A DNA stretch of 64,000 bases from Alphaproteobacteria bacterium. Its GTDB lineage: Bacteria > Pseudomonadota > Alphaproteobacteria > SMXP01. Positions 22,067-30,748 of the stretch are shown piece after piece. Location: contig JANQPV010000049.1 of assembly GCA_028285305.1 (NCBI GenBank), forward strand, positions 1 to 64,000. Direction: 5' to 3'. Every line of letters starts with the position of its first letter. Within the stretch, counting starts at the first letter, position 1. The notes under the pieces were generated by a model. It had not been told where the DNA came from. It did no database searches and worked only from the letters and a program-made list of their open reading frames with translations. The translations under genes were made by a program, and so were the position numbers.

Positions 22067-22750
22067 ATGATCAGTGTCATAATACCGGTGCTCAATGCAG
22101 AGAGCACGATCAGTCGGACCTTGTCAGGGCTTCTGGGTGCGATGTTCGACGGCATCGTGAAAGAAGTGATTGTCGTGGACGGGGGCTCGGTGGATGGGAC
22201 GCGGGATTTGGTCATCGAGGCGGGAGCCAAACTCGTCCAGGCCGAACCAGGGCGAGGGCGGCAGCTGAGAACCGGTGTGGCTGCAGCGGAACATGACTGG
22301 CTTCTTTTTCTGCACGGCGACACCGTCTTATCGTCGGACTGGGTACGCGAAGTTCAATGGTTCACCCAAGAAAATGCGGGCCGTGAGCCGAAGGCGGCCG
22401 CCTTTCGGTTTGCGCTGGACGATCAGGGAGTGCAAGCAGCCATGCTTGAGAAGATGGTCGCGATCCGCAGCCATGCACTGAAGTTGCCTTACGGTGATCA
22501 GGGCCTATTGATCCGACGGGACCACTACGAAGAGCTTGGGGGGTATGCGGATATACCTCTTATGGAGGATGTGGACATCGTCCGGCGGATTGGCAGGCGC
22601 AGACTGACGATCCTCAACGCGCGCGCTCTCACCAGCGCCGAACGCTTCAAAAAGAGCGGATACATTCTCAGATCGACGAAGAACCTTTCGATTCTAGGCC
22701 TCTACTTTCTGAAAGTGCCGCCAAGACTACTGGCGAGGCTTTATGACTGA
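22067..22750 (+). CDS. Family 2 glycosyltransferase, TIGR04283-like
   Basis: A 227-residue GT-A-fold glycosyltransferase. It begins MISVIIPVLNAESTI, has the nucleotide-binding VIVVDGGSVDGTRDL, a DxD-like LFLHGDTVLSSDW and the late PLMEDVDIVRRIG. The short form with this layout matches TIGR04283 (rSAM/selenodomain-associated transferase 2), which usually travels with TIGR04282, as it does here. The frame is open back to 21842, but residues before the ATG at 22067 are not GT-like. It overlaps the next gene by eight bases. Donor and acceptor are unknown. Confidence 0.88.
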   Translation: MISVIIPVLNAESTISRTLSGLLGAMFDGIVKEVIVVDGGSVDGTRDLVIEAGAKLVQAEPGRGRQLRTGVAAAEHDWLLFLHGDTVLSSDWVREVQWFTQENAGREPKAAAFRFALDDQGVQAAMLEKMVAIRSHALKLPYGDQGLLIRRDHYEELGGYADIPLMEDVDIVRRIGRRRLTILNARALTSAERFKKSGYILRSTKNLSILGLYFLKVPPRLLARLYD

Positions 22751-23357
22751 AAGGCTCGCTTGGCGGCGGCATCTCGTTTTGTTCGTCAAAGCACCGTTGG
22801 TCGGCCAAGTGAAAAGTCGTTTGGCCGCGGACATTGGCTGGACGCGAGCGACCCACTGGTACAGGACGAACTGCCGGAAGGTCATTACGAGTTTATCCCG
22901 TGATCCCCGGTGGCAGACATATATGGCGGTGGCGCCGGATGCTTTGGCTACTCGCTTAGGTTTTGCAGATGCAATTCCACCCGGCGTGCCTCGTCTCCCC
23001 CAAGGCGAAGGCGAGTTGGACGCGCGCATGAGCAGGTTTGTGCGCATTATGCCGCCCGGCCCGGTCGTTATTGTCGGCACGGACATCCCTGACGTGAAGC
23101 CCCACCACATTTGGGACGCCTTCAAGAAACTAGGCAGCCACGACGCCGTCTTTGGTCGGGCAACGGATGGCGGCTACTGGCTCGTGGGGTTCAAACGCGT
23201 GAAGCCAATCCTATATCCGTTCGAGAACGTGCGCTGGTCGACGGAACACGCGCTCGACGACACATTGCGTAATCTGCATGGAAGAGAGGTCGGTTTCGTC
23301 AGCACGTTGAATGATGTTGATGAAGAACGAGACTTAGCCCAGGCGCAAATCGAATGA
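22743..23357 (+). CDS. DUF2064 transferase, TIGR04282-like
   Basis: A 204-residue protein of the DUF2064/TIGR04282 family, a nucleotidyltransferase-like GT-A fold. Signatures are LVLFVKAPLVGQVKSRLAADIG (glycine- and lysine-rich loop), VVIVGTDIPDVKPHHI and DAVFGRATDGGYWLVGF, then VRWSTEHALDDTL. Members often sit beside TIGR04283 glycosyltransferases in clusters with radical SAM or selenodomain proteins, including arsenosugar-type loci. It overlaps both neighbours (8 bases before, 4 after), so the three genes form one transcript and probably one pathway whose product is unknown. Confidence 0.87.
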   Translation: MTERLAWRRHLVLFVKAPLVGQVKSRLAADIGWTRATHWYRTNCRKVITSLSRDPRWQTYMAVAPDALATRLGFADAIPPGVPRLPQGEGELDARMSRFVRIMPPGPVVIVGTDIPDVKPHHIWDAFKKLGSHDAVFGRATDGGYWLVGFKRVKPILYPFENVRWSTEHALDDTLRNLHGREVGFVSTLNDVDEERDLAQAQIE

Positions 23358-23896
23358 ACTCAAGATTGAACGACCTCGTTGATGCCCAATCTCAAGGTGA
23401 GAGCTTTGACTACCTCTTCTTTTGGGGTCATCGGCAAAAAGGTTCCATTGGTAACTCATGCCTCAGTCAGTGGTTCCCGGTCCGATTTGAGCAAGGGGGC
23501 GATCAGTACTTTTCTGCTGAGCAATTCATGATGGCGGGAAAAGCCAAATTGTTTGGAGATTATGCAGCTTTAGAAAAGATCTTTGCGACAAAAGATCCGG
23601 ACAAGGCGAAGGGCATTGGACGCAAAGTGAAGAACTTTGACCACGAACGCTGGGCGGCTGAGCGCTACGACATTGTCGTTCAAGGAAACATCTTGAAATT
23701 CTCCCAGAACGAGGCTCTTAAAGGTTTTCTGCTGGGCACGGGAAGCAAGGTTCTGGTGGAGGCGAGCCCACTCGATCAAATTTGGGGGATTGGTCTCAAC
23801 CAAGACGACCCGCGCGCGAGCGATCCCAGCCAGTGGTGCGGACAGAACTTACTCGGTTTTGCGCTGATGGATGTGAGGGAAGAACTGCGGGAATAA
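23354..23896 (+). CDS. NADAR domain protein (YbiA-like)
   Basis: A 180-residue NADAR-family protein. Recognisable parts are FDYLFFWGHRQ, CLSQWFPVRF, YFSAEQFMMAGKAKLFGD, DHERWAAERYDIVVQGNILKFSQNEAL, FLLGTGSKVLVEASPLDQIWGIGL and WCGQNLLGFALMDVRE. Known NADAR proteins hydrolyse N-glycosidic bonds of ADP-ribosylated guanine or of riboflavin-pathway intermediates such as damaged ribosylaminopyrimidines. It is fused by a 4-base overlap to the DUF2064 gene, an unusual partner. No DarT-like toxin is visible nearby, so an antitoxin role is not supported by context. It ends 12 bases before the convergent moaB stop. Confidence 0.92.
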   Translation: MNSRLNDLVDAQSQGESFDYLFFWGHRQKGSIGNSCLSQWFPVRFEQGGDQYFSAEQFMMAGKAKLFGDYAALEKIFATKDPDKAKGIGRKVKNFDHERWAAERYDIVVQGNILKFSQNEALKGFLLGTGSKVLVEASPLDQIWGIGLNQDDPRASDPSQWCGQNLLGFALMDVREELRE

Positions 23897-23908
23897 GGCT
23901 GTTTACGG

Positions 23909-24442
23909 CTACCTTAAATGCTCCTGCAGCCGCGGCATGATCTCAACGAAGTTGCAGGGCGAATGCCGAATGTCGAGCTGTTGCTTCAGGATGCCGTCCC
24001 AGCCATCCTTGCAGGCGCCGGGCGAGCCGGGCAGGGCAAAGAGGTACGTCCCACCGGCAACACCAGCTGTAGCCCGCGACTGTACGGTTGAAGTGCCGAT
24101 CTTCTGGGCGCTGATTTGATGGAACAGCGCGGAAAAGCCATCGATTTCTTTTTCATAGACGGAGTGAAAAGCTTCGGGCGTCACGTCTCTCCCGGTGAGC
24201 CCGGTACCTCCTGTCGAGATAACAGCGTCCACCTGTGGGTCCTCGATCCATGTGCGCAACTGCGCCGCGATCAAATCTTTGTCGTCGGTGACGATCTTTC
24301 GGTCCGCGAGTTCATGGCCCGCTTCCAGCAATCGGTCAACCAGCGTTTTCCCGGACTTGTCATCAGCTTCGGTGCGCGTATCGGACACCGTTAGCACAGC
24401 GATGCGTACAGGGAGGAACTCTTTAGACTCGTCGATGGGCAT
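23909..24442 (-). CDS. moaB: Molybdenum cofactor biosynthesis protein MoaB
   Basis: A 177-residue MPT-binding protein of the MoaB/MogA family, which adenylylates molybdopterin before molybdenum insertion. It shows IAVLTVSDTRTEADDKSG near the start, VDAVISTGGTGLTGRDVTPEA, ATAGVAGGTYLFALPGSPGACKDGWDGIL and the C-terminal RHSPCNFVEIMPRL. It lies 9 bases downstream of the acyl-CoA synthetase gene on the same strand and may be co-transcribed with it, although the functions look unrelated. Confidence 0.95.
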   Translation of the reverse strand: MPIDESKEFLPVRIAVLTVSDTRTEADDKSGKTLVDRLLEAGHELADRKIVTDDKDLIAAQLRTWIEDPQVDAVISTGGTGLTGRDVTPEAFHSVYEKEIDGFSALFHQISAQKIGTSTVQSRATAGVAGGTYLFALPGSPGACKDGWDGILKQQLDIRHSPCNFVEIMPRLQEHLR

Positions 24443-24451
24443 GAACGCTCT

Positions 24452-26008
24452 CTATTCCGGTGCGGGGTCGGGGAATTGGTCCCGTAATATGCGCTTAAGA
24501 ATTTTTCCTGAGGGGTTTCTCGGGATCTCATCAATGAAAACTGCCGATTTGGGCTGTTTAAAACGCGCAAGCTTACCTTGGCAATAATCAATGAGTTCCT
24601 TTTCGGTGAGGCTGTCATCTCCCTTCACGACAATCGCCATGGGGACTTCTCCCCACTTTTGGCTATCGCGGCCAATGACCCCTACGTCGGCGACCTTGGG
24701 ATGACCCAGAATAACGTTCTCGACCTCGGCCGGGTATATATTCTCGCCGCCCGATATGATCATATCTTTCTTTCGGTCGGCAATCGTCACAAAGCCGTCG
24801 GCATCAATCGTTGCCAAATCTCCGGTGTGGAGCCAGCCGTTTTTCAGCGTCTCGGCCGTCGCATCGGGACGATTCCAATATTCCTTCATGATATGCTGAC
24901 CGCTGACAATCACCTCGCCAACTTCGCCGTCCGCCACGTCGCTGCCGTCATCGCGCACCACGCGGACTTTGGTGTGGTAAAAGGCGGGACCCGTGGAACC
25001 GGCCTTTGTAAAAGACGACTCGGAATCGGTCACACAGGCTGGGCCGCAAGTTTCGGTGAGGCCGTAAACCTGGCGGATTTCGACATCTCGGTCAGCATAT
25101 TCCTTAATCAGATTAATGGGCACGGGCGCCGCGCCGCTCATACACCAACGCAGATTGGAAGTGTCCACCGACTTCATCTGCGGCATTTGCGACATGACGT
25201 TGAGCATGGCGGGAACCGCCAACATAGTCTGGATTTCGTTTCTTTCGATCAGATCCCAGACTTGGCCAGGATCGAAGGCGCGCGGACACACAATCCGGCC
25301 GCCCATGTAAAGATTGGCGGTCGCCGGCGACAGAGCCCCCACATGAAAGAGTGGCAAACAGCACAAGTAACTGTCCGTCTGATAAAAATCGATGGTCGCG
25401 GCCATTGTGGCGACGGCCCAAAAGGCGGTGTTGTGTGTATGAACCACCCCCTTGGGAAGGCCAGTCGTGCCCGACGTATACATAATATAGAGGTTCTCAT
25501 CTCCAAACGCCGCATGGTCCGGTTCTTCCGGAGAAGCGGCCTCTTGAAGCCGTTCGTAGGAAAGGGACGGCGGCGTGGCATTCCCGATGCAGATCCATGT
25601 CTTGACGTCGGTTTTTCCCGCGTCCAATGATTGCAGTGCTTGGACCTGTTCCAGAAACTCTTCCGAATGAATAACAACGAGGGATCCGCTGTCCTTGAGA
25701 ATGAATTCCAGCTCGGGCGGTGTGAGGCGCCAATTCAAGGGCACACACACGGCTCCGATCTTGGCGATCGCAAAAAAGGACTCCATGAATTCGGCGCTGT
25801 TCATGGCGAGCAGGGCAACCCGGTCACCCTTCTTGATACCTTGATCAAGGAGTAAATGGGCGGTGCGGTTGCTCCGCTCGTTAAACTGCGCGTAGCTGAA
25901 ATGCCGATCGGTCGAGACATCGAACCAAGCTTCCGCATTGGGCTTGAGCCGTGCGCGGTTGGTTAAAAAGGCGCCCACGTTGACGCCGTCATGCTGGGTA
26001 TTGGCCAA
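24452..26008 (-). CDS. Long/medium-chain acyl-CoA synthetase (AMP-binding, FadD-like)
   Basis: A 518-residue ANL-superfamily enzyme that activates a carboxylic acid through an acyl-AMP to its CoA thioester. Core motifs are IMYTSGTTGLPKGVVHTH (P-loop, about residue 173), QVYGLTETCGP, GWLHTGDLATIDADGFVTIADRKKDMIISGGENIYPAEVE, and the catalytic lysine in RNPSGKILKRILRDQ near the C-terminus. The substrate chain cannot be fixed from sequence; fatty or aromatic acids are both possible. It stands with ETF-QO and enoyl-CoA hydratase in this window as acyl-CoA catabolic functions. Confidence 0.93.
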   Translation of the reverse strand: MANTQHDGVNVGAFLTNRARLKPNAEAWFDVSTDRHFSYAQFNERSNRTAHLLLDQGIKKGDRVALLAMNSAEFMESFFAIAKIGAVCVPLNWRLTPPELEFILKDSGSLVVIHSEEFLEQVQALQSLDAGKTDVKTWICIGNATPPSLSYERLQEAASPEEPDHAAFGDENLYIMYTSGTTGLPKGVVHTHNTAFWAVATMAATIDFYQTDSYLCCLPLFHVGALSPATANLYMGGRIVCPRAFDPGQVWDLIERNEIQTMLAVPAMLNVMSQMPQMKSVDTSNLRWCMSGAAPVPINLIKEYADRDVEIRQVYGLTETCGPACVTDSESSFTKAGSTGPAFYHTKVRVVRDDGSDVADGEVGEVIVSGQHIMKEYWNRPDATAETLKNGWLHTGDLATIDADGFVTIADRKKDMIISGGENIYPAEVENVILGHPKVADVGVIGRDSQKWGEVPMAIVVKGDDSLTEKELIDYCQGKLARFKQPKSAVFIDEIPRNPSGKILKRILRDQFPDPAPE

Positions 26009-26151
26009 GGTTGAAATCCTCCCGCTAAGTCCTACTGCTTAAGGCCATTTCCGCATTCGGGGCCGAGGAAGTCAAGACGAACCGGGTTAGGTTGAATGGG
26101 GACGGACGCCAGGCGAGTAGTCGCTTTATTGGGAAAAACACCTACTGGATT

Positions 26152-26532
26152 TCATTGTTTCTTCGACGCCGCAAGACCCATGAAGAAACCAACAACGGAC
26201 AGGACCAGCATCACACCGATCACTATAGTGAGTGACTGCTCGCTGACTGAACCATCCGGACCGAACGTATTCGCCGCGCGTTCCTCCGCCTCGCGAACAT
26301 GGGTGAAAAAGGAGGACCAAAAGGCCGCGAACGTGACGCCCCATCCTCCCAAGAGGAGGGCATTGTTTCGTCCGCGGATGACTTGCCAACCGCCCGCGAT
26401 GAGGAGCACTGCGCAAATATAGTCAATGACCCAGAAGGGCCACCATTGCCAGTCTCCCCAATTGCGATAGGCCTCGGCCACCGCCAGGAAGAGTCCAAAT
26501 GCGACGGCGAGTACGGCCGAGAGATCACGCAT
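26152..26532 (-). CDS. Small membrane protein of unknown function
   Basis: A 126-residue protein with four probable membrane helices (about residues 3-21, 33-51, 59-76 and 101-121). Short charged loops include EAYRNWGDWQWWPFW and THVREAEERAANTFGPDG. It is tryptophan-rich between residues 25 and 37. I recognise no named family. It lies between the acyl-CoA synthetase and lytic transglycosylase genes on the same strand, with 70-140 base gaps that leave room for its own promoter. Hydropathy and codon pattern support it as a real gene. Confidence 0.75.
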   Translation of the reverse strand: MRDLSAVLAVAFGLFLAVAEAYRNWGDWQWWPFWVIDYICAVLLIAGGWQVIRGRNNALLLGGWGVTFAAFWSSFFTHVREAEERAANTFGPDGSVSEQSLTIVIGVMLVLSVVGFFMGLAASKKQ

Positions 26533-26607
26533 CTCGTCCTCCCATGGTGTGAGGTCAAGTTTAGCTTCTTGAATTTGGGATGCATATGCAAGCAGGAGCC
26601 TTCAAAA

Positions 26608-28368
26608 CTAGTTCCGTGCCAACGTTATGCCCGCCGGATCGAGCCTTTGATAGACCGGCCAAGAACCGGACGCGGTCTGGGTCAGACTGGGGGAGGGTTG
26701 GCCCAACCGATCGCGGTAGATCCAAAAGTTCTTCAGCACTTCTTCGATGAAATTCCTGGTTTCGCGCGCCGGAATGCTCTCCACAAAAAACAGTGGGTCA
26801 TTGGCGTTGCCGTTCAGCTCGTTGCGCCATTTCCGCATATTGGTCGGTCCACCATTGTAGGCGACCGTTACCATGAACATATTTCCGGTGGGATCGGCCC
26901 GGCCGATAAGGCTCTGCAGGTACTTCTGACCGAGGTCCAAGTTAAACCCAGGATCGAACAATCTGTAGCGATTTGCTCCGCGCAAAGAATTATCTCCGGA
27001 CACATAACTTGCTGTTCTTGGCATGAGTTGAAGCAGACCTCGTGCGCCTGCCCAGGAGACGGCTTTGGTATCGAATTTACTCTCCTTACGCATAAAAGCG
27101 TATATCAATGCCCGGTCAACTTTGAATCCGCTGTTCGGGGCAAAGTGTGTCGGCACCGGGTAGCGGCCGGTGTCGAATCCGGGGGCATTGGTGTATTCTG
27201 TGATTTCCAACTGCGCTCGGGGCAGGTTGAGCGCTGTCGCGAGGGCCAAGAGATCGAGATCCCGCCCCGGTTTCATTTTGCCGTGGGCTTTTCGAAATTC
27301 AGCTTCCGACAGTTCGTCCTTGCCCACCTGCTTTAAGGCCACAGCCCGTGCAATTCCGGGGACAGACAAAAGGCTGTCGAAAGCGGTCTGCGTGAGTTTC
27401 GGCCCGGTCCAGTCATACGGGTGCTCAACGCCCAATTGAGTATTTGCAAGAACGCCGTAAAACGAAAACTTGTTCTGGGCTGCCCGCTCAAGAAGCGGCG
27501 TAACTTTGGCGGGCTCTTTGGAAACGAGATAGGCGCGGGCCGCCCAAAAGGCGGCGGCGGATTCCTCATGCTTTGTCAGATACTGCGCCGACGCCATCTT
27601 TTCAAAATGGCCGGCCGCCTGGTCAAATTGTTTCATCTCCCATGATGCAAGACCCGCGATCCAATGGGCTTCAGGAATCGCGGCAGCATGACGGGACAGC
27701 ACGGTTTGGGCTTGTGCATACGCCTTTTGCGGCACCCGCTCATAAAAATACTGCGCTGCGATCCGGTACCGCAACCGGTCGAAATCAATGGGATGAAGGC
27801 TGCTTTTGACGGCCGGCTCGGATATTTTGTTAAGCGCTTGCGTCGGACGCTCCCGCGCCAGCAAAGACCTCACTTGCCGTTCAAGACGGCGGAACTTGTT
27901 CTTCTGGGACGAAGTTCTTCGGGCGCCCTCGCGCGCTTTGTTTACGACGTAATTCGGGTCGTGGCGGTAGCGCCGTTTTTCCGGCACTTTTGGTCCGGCG
28001 GCACCCGAGGGACGCTTGCGAAGCGCCAAGCGATAGATCCGGTGTGCCTGACTATGGTCGGAATACTTGGCAAGCCACGCCTTAAGTTCCGCGTATCTTG
28101 AGGTGTAGCCGGTGGGGTGCATGTAGCGCTGGAAGAGCACATGTCCCATCAAGACATCATCTGACAACTGATTAATGAGCGAGTCTGCGGCCTTCCACTC
28201 CGCTTTGCGTTGGTGTTCAAAGATCTGCCGGTACAGGCGCTCATCGCCGGTACTCAAGCTTTCCGGTTCTTGCGACGCCTGAGCCTGGAAAATCCCGCTT
28301 CCGCAGAGGACGAGAAGCAACACACCCAATGCCACCCAGTTGGAGAATGGAGAAGGAGAAGATTTCAT
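26608..28368 (-). CDS. Soluble lytic murein transglycosylase (SLT domain)
   Basis: A 586-residue periplasmic enzyme that cleaves peptidoglycan to 1,6-anhydro muropeptides. A signal peptide (residues 8-29, WVALGVLLLVLCGSGIFQAQA) leads to a helical superhelix of TPR-like repeats (about 40-400), as in Slt70. The catalytic domain follows, with Glu in YAFMRKESKFDTKAVSWAGA, then RGLLQLMPRTA and VAYNGGPTNMRKW. The frame extends to 28485, but the ATG at 28368, with GGTGGA upstream, places the signal peptide correctly. The C-terminus VESIPARETRNFIEEVLKNF is typical. Confidence 0.95.
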   Translation of the reverse strand: MKSSPSPFSNWVALGVLLLVLCGSGIFQAQASQEPESLSTGDERLYRQIFEHQRKAEWKAADSLINQLSDDVLMGHVLFQRYMHPTGYTSRYAELKAWLAKYSDHSQAHRIYRLALRKRPSGAAGPKVPEKRRYRHDPNYVVNKAREGARRTSSQKNKFRRLERQVRSLLARERPTQALNKISEPAVKSSLHPIDFDRLRYRIAAQYFYERVPQKAYAQAQTVLSRHAAAIPEAHWIAGLASWEMKQFDQAAGHFEKMASAQYLTKHEESAAAFWAARAYLVSKEPAKVTPLLERAAQNKFSFYGVLANTQLGVEHPYDWTGPKLTQTAFDSLLSVPGIARAVALKQVGKDELSEAEFRKAHGKMKPGRDLDLLALATALNLPRAQLEITEYTNAPGFDTGRYPVPTHFAPNSGFKVDRALIYAFMRKESKFDTKAVSWAGARGLLQLMPRTASYVSGDNSLRGANRYRLFDPGFNLDLGQKYLQSLIGRADPTGNMFMVTVAYNGGPTNMRKWRNELNGNANDPLFFVESIPARETRNFIEEVLKNFWIYRDRLGQPSPSLTQTASGSWPVYQRLDPAGITLARN

Positions 28369-28500
28369 CAATTCCACCGAATGCGTCAGAAGGGAGCGGG
28401 AAGGCGCCACAATGATCAGATTCCTTCGAAAAGTTAACTTGCGAATAGCGGAGTAAGGGGTGATGCCGAATAATGTTGGCCACAAGGGGCCGAGACTAGG

Positions 28501-29337
28501 TCAATTTTGTTCAAAAGTTCTTAGCCGGTCCTCTAAAATAAGCAAATCATGCCAGGCAAGTTTCTTATGGGCGGCTTGCCGTAGCAAATAGGCAGGATGG
28601 AAGATCGGAAGGGCAGGCTTGGTCTCGAATGTGTCTTCGTCGATGACGATCTCAGTCCACCGTCCTCTCAGCCGCGTGATCCCGGTGGTCGTTCCGATCA
28701 AGTGTTTGGCGGATGTGCCGCCGAGTAAGACCACAATTTTGGGCTGGGCCAATTGGATGTGTCGTTGAATGAACGGCAGACACATGGCTGCTTCTTCGGG
28801 CGTAGGCGTCCGGTTGCCCGGAGGTCTCCAATTCAAGATATTCGATATGTATACCGATGACCGATCACGGCCAATCGCGGCGAGCATCTTATCGAGAAGT
28901 TGGCCTGCCGCGCCCACAAACGGGAGGCCTTTTCGGTCCTCTTCCGCCCCCGGGGCCTCTCCAACCAGCATCACGTCGGCTTCCGGATTACCATCCGCGA
29001 AGACCATGTTGGTTGCGGTTCGCGTAATGTCGAGGCCGGAAAAGTCCGAAATCGCAGCTCTAAGATCCGAGATGGTTTGACACGACTTTGCCAGCGCGCG
29101 GGTGTTCACGGTGCCATGGTTCAATCGATCAGGCTGGCCGGTTCGCTTGGGCTTTGTGGGAGGCGGCGCCGGATGATCGGGTTCGCGGAAACTCCTAACC
29201 GGAGGAGGTTCGGCATACCGATCGACGGGCTCGTCTTGAATAACACGGTCCACACCGATTCGAACGTACCACTCGAGCAGGGAGGCGGCGGCCTGAGTCT
29301 CAGACAAGTGGTGACCTTGGTTTAAATTGCGTTCCAT
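28501..29337 (-). CDS. Uracil-DNA glycosylase, family 4-like
   Basis: A 278-residue glycosylase that removes uracil from DNA. Motifs are MLVGEAPGAEEDRKGLPFVGAAGQLLD (motif 1, about residue 123), ISNILNWRPPGNRTPTPEE, VVLLGGTSAKHLIG and the motif 2 segment IFHPAYLLR. The first 85 residues are a Pro-rich extension common in alphaproteobacterial members. Classical family 4 enzymes bind [4Fe-4S] with four cysteines; here only two cysteines exist (SCQT, about residue 86, and AMCLPF), and FSGLDITRTATN replaces the usual FxGC position. The cluster is probably absent. SD-like elements are weak. Confidence 0.9.
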   Translation of the reverse strand: MERNLNQGHHLSETQAAASLLEWYVRIGVDRVIQDEPVDRYAEPPPVRSFREPDHPAPPPTKPKRTGQPDRLNHGTVNTRALAKSCQTISDLRAAISDFSGLDITRTATNMVFADGNPEADVMLVGEAPGAEEDRKGLPFVGAAGQLLDKMLAAIGRDRSSVYISNILNWRPPGNRTPTPEEAAMCLPFIQRHIQLAQPKIVVLLGGTSAKHLIGTTTGITRLRGRWTEIVIDEDTFETKPALPIFHPAYLLRQAAHKKLAWHDLLILEDRLRTFEQN

Positions 29338-29400
29338 CAGGCAGCTCTATAGCGTTCCGGATCACACCGCCGTTGCGGCGCTGAATTGGATTTAACTCTT

Positions 29401-30735
29401 ATGAATACACGGACAATCTCTCAAGTCCAACTCGCCGTTTTGGCGGGCCCAGTGGGTCCAATGTTCGCCCTCGCCATGGCGATGACGATCTTCATCGCCC
29501 CTTACTATGCCAACCAAATGGGGATCGGCGTTGGGCTGGTCGGGGTGATCTTCAGTTTGAGCCGACTGTGGGACGTGGTGACCGATCCGGTCGCCGGGTT
29601 GCTGATGGATCGCTATCAGCACACGGTTTCTCGGCCCGTTTGGTTTGCCGCCGGCTGTCCTGTGATGATGCTCTCCGTGTACATGCTTTTTTTCGCCAGT
29701 GCGCCGTCCCATTGGCTCTACTTCCTCTTGTGGCTCTTGGTCTACTATATGGGCTGGACTTTGATGCTGACGGCAATTTATTCGTGGGCTGCCGAATTAT
29801 CCAATGACTATGATCAAAGGTCGCGCATCATGGGCGGGCTGCAAATGGCCAACGTGATTGGAACCCTTTTGATACTGGTATTGGCTGCATCGGTCGAACG
29901 GGTATTTAGCGACGCAAGCGATCTAGACAGTTTGCGGATACATGCAATGGGGCTCTTTGTTTTGGTGTTGATGCCGCTCGCAACAATATTGGCTTACCGA
30001 TACGCCCCCAAGCCAGCCCCGAAACCTCCGAAAAATCTAGATTTCAAAGAGGCAATACGAACACTCGTTCGCAACAAACCTCTTCGATTGCTGCTTGCTG
30101 CGGACTTTCTGCACGGGTTTTGGATGGGCGCCGCAACTGGACTTTCGGTGTTTTTCATCGAGCATGTGCTGGGCAATTCGGGATTTGCTGCTACCTCTTT
30201 GCTGGTGCTTATGGTCAGCAATCTGATCGCCGTGCCGATTTGGGTGCGGATTTCATACCGAATCGGCAAGCATAGAGCGATGGCATATTCTGGCTTGTTT
30301 GGGGCGGCTGCATCTCTGTTGGTTCTATTTCTGCCGCCCGGCGAACCCACCTTGCTCCTGGTTCTTTGGGCCATTACAGGCACGACGATCGGTGCACAGC
30401 AATTCCTTCCACGTGCGATCATGGCTGATGTGTTGGACGAAGACAGGCTGGCCACCGGCGGCGAGGAACGGGCCGGCTTGTTCTATTCCTTCCTCACATC
30501 GACGATCAAAATCGGCCTTGCGCTTTCCGCGGGAGTCACTTTGGTGGTGGCCGACGCCTTTGGTTTTGATCCCACGGCGGAGGTTCAATCCGACTCTGCT
30601 TCGATGGCCGTTCGGCTAATGGTCGTCTTGATCCCCGCCGTCCTGAATCTCATCATCGCCGCGATGATGTGGAATTTCCCATTGGGCTCTGATCGCCAGC
30701 GGGCACTGAGAAGTCAATTGAACGAGGCCGGTTAG
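29401..30735 (+). CDS. MFS transporter, GPH/MFS_2 type
   Basis: A 444-residue membrane carrier with about 12 helices. The loop FSLSRLWDVVTDPVAGLLMDRYQ after helix 2 is the hallmark of the glycoside-pentoside-hexuronide:cation symporter branch (MFS_2), which also includes lipid-like cargo carriers. Other conserved pieces are LSNDYDQRSRIMGGL, and GAQQFLPRAIMADVLDEDRLATGGEERAGLFYSFLTSTIKIG in the C-terminal half (shown as family pattern, positions about 335-377). The start is ATG 29401 or a TTG at 29386. Substrate is unknown. It is a single gene, convergent with the LLM oxidoreductase 13 bases away. Confidence 0.9.
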   Translation: MNTRTISQVQLAVLAGPVGPMFALAMAMTIFIAPYYANQMGIGVGLVGVIFSLSRLWDVVTDPVAGLLMDRYQHTVSRPVWFAAGCPVMMLSVYMLFFASAPSHWLYFLLWLLVYYMGWTLMLTAIYSWAAELSNDYDQRSRIMGGLQMANVIGTLLILVLAASVERVFSDASDLDSLRIHAMGLFVLVLMPLATILAYRYAPKPAPKPPKNLDFKEAIRTLVRNKPLRLLLAADFLHGFWMGAATGLSVFFIEHVLGNSGFAATSLLVLMVSNLIAVPIWVRISYRIGKHRAMAYSGLFGAAASLLVLFLPPGEPTLLLVLWAITGTTIGAQQFLPRAIMADVLDEDRLATGGEERAGLFYSFLTSTIKIGLALSAGVTLVVADAFGFDPTAEVQSDSASMAVRLMVVLIPAVLNLIIAAMMWNFPLGSDRQRALRSQLNEAG

Positions 30736-30748
30736 CGCCGAGGCGGAC

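Noticed and set aside
24578-25630. Plus-strand 350-codon open frame
   Set aside because: Antisense to the acyl-CoA synthetase gene, whose motifs are unmistakable; the composition (His/Arg/Gly-rich, no domains) is that of a shadow frame.
26299-27336. Plus-strand 345-codon open frame
   Set aside because: Antisense to the lytic transglycosylase SLT domain; no SD and no recognisable domain.
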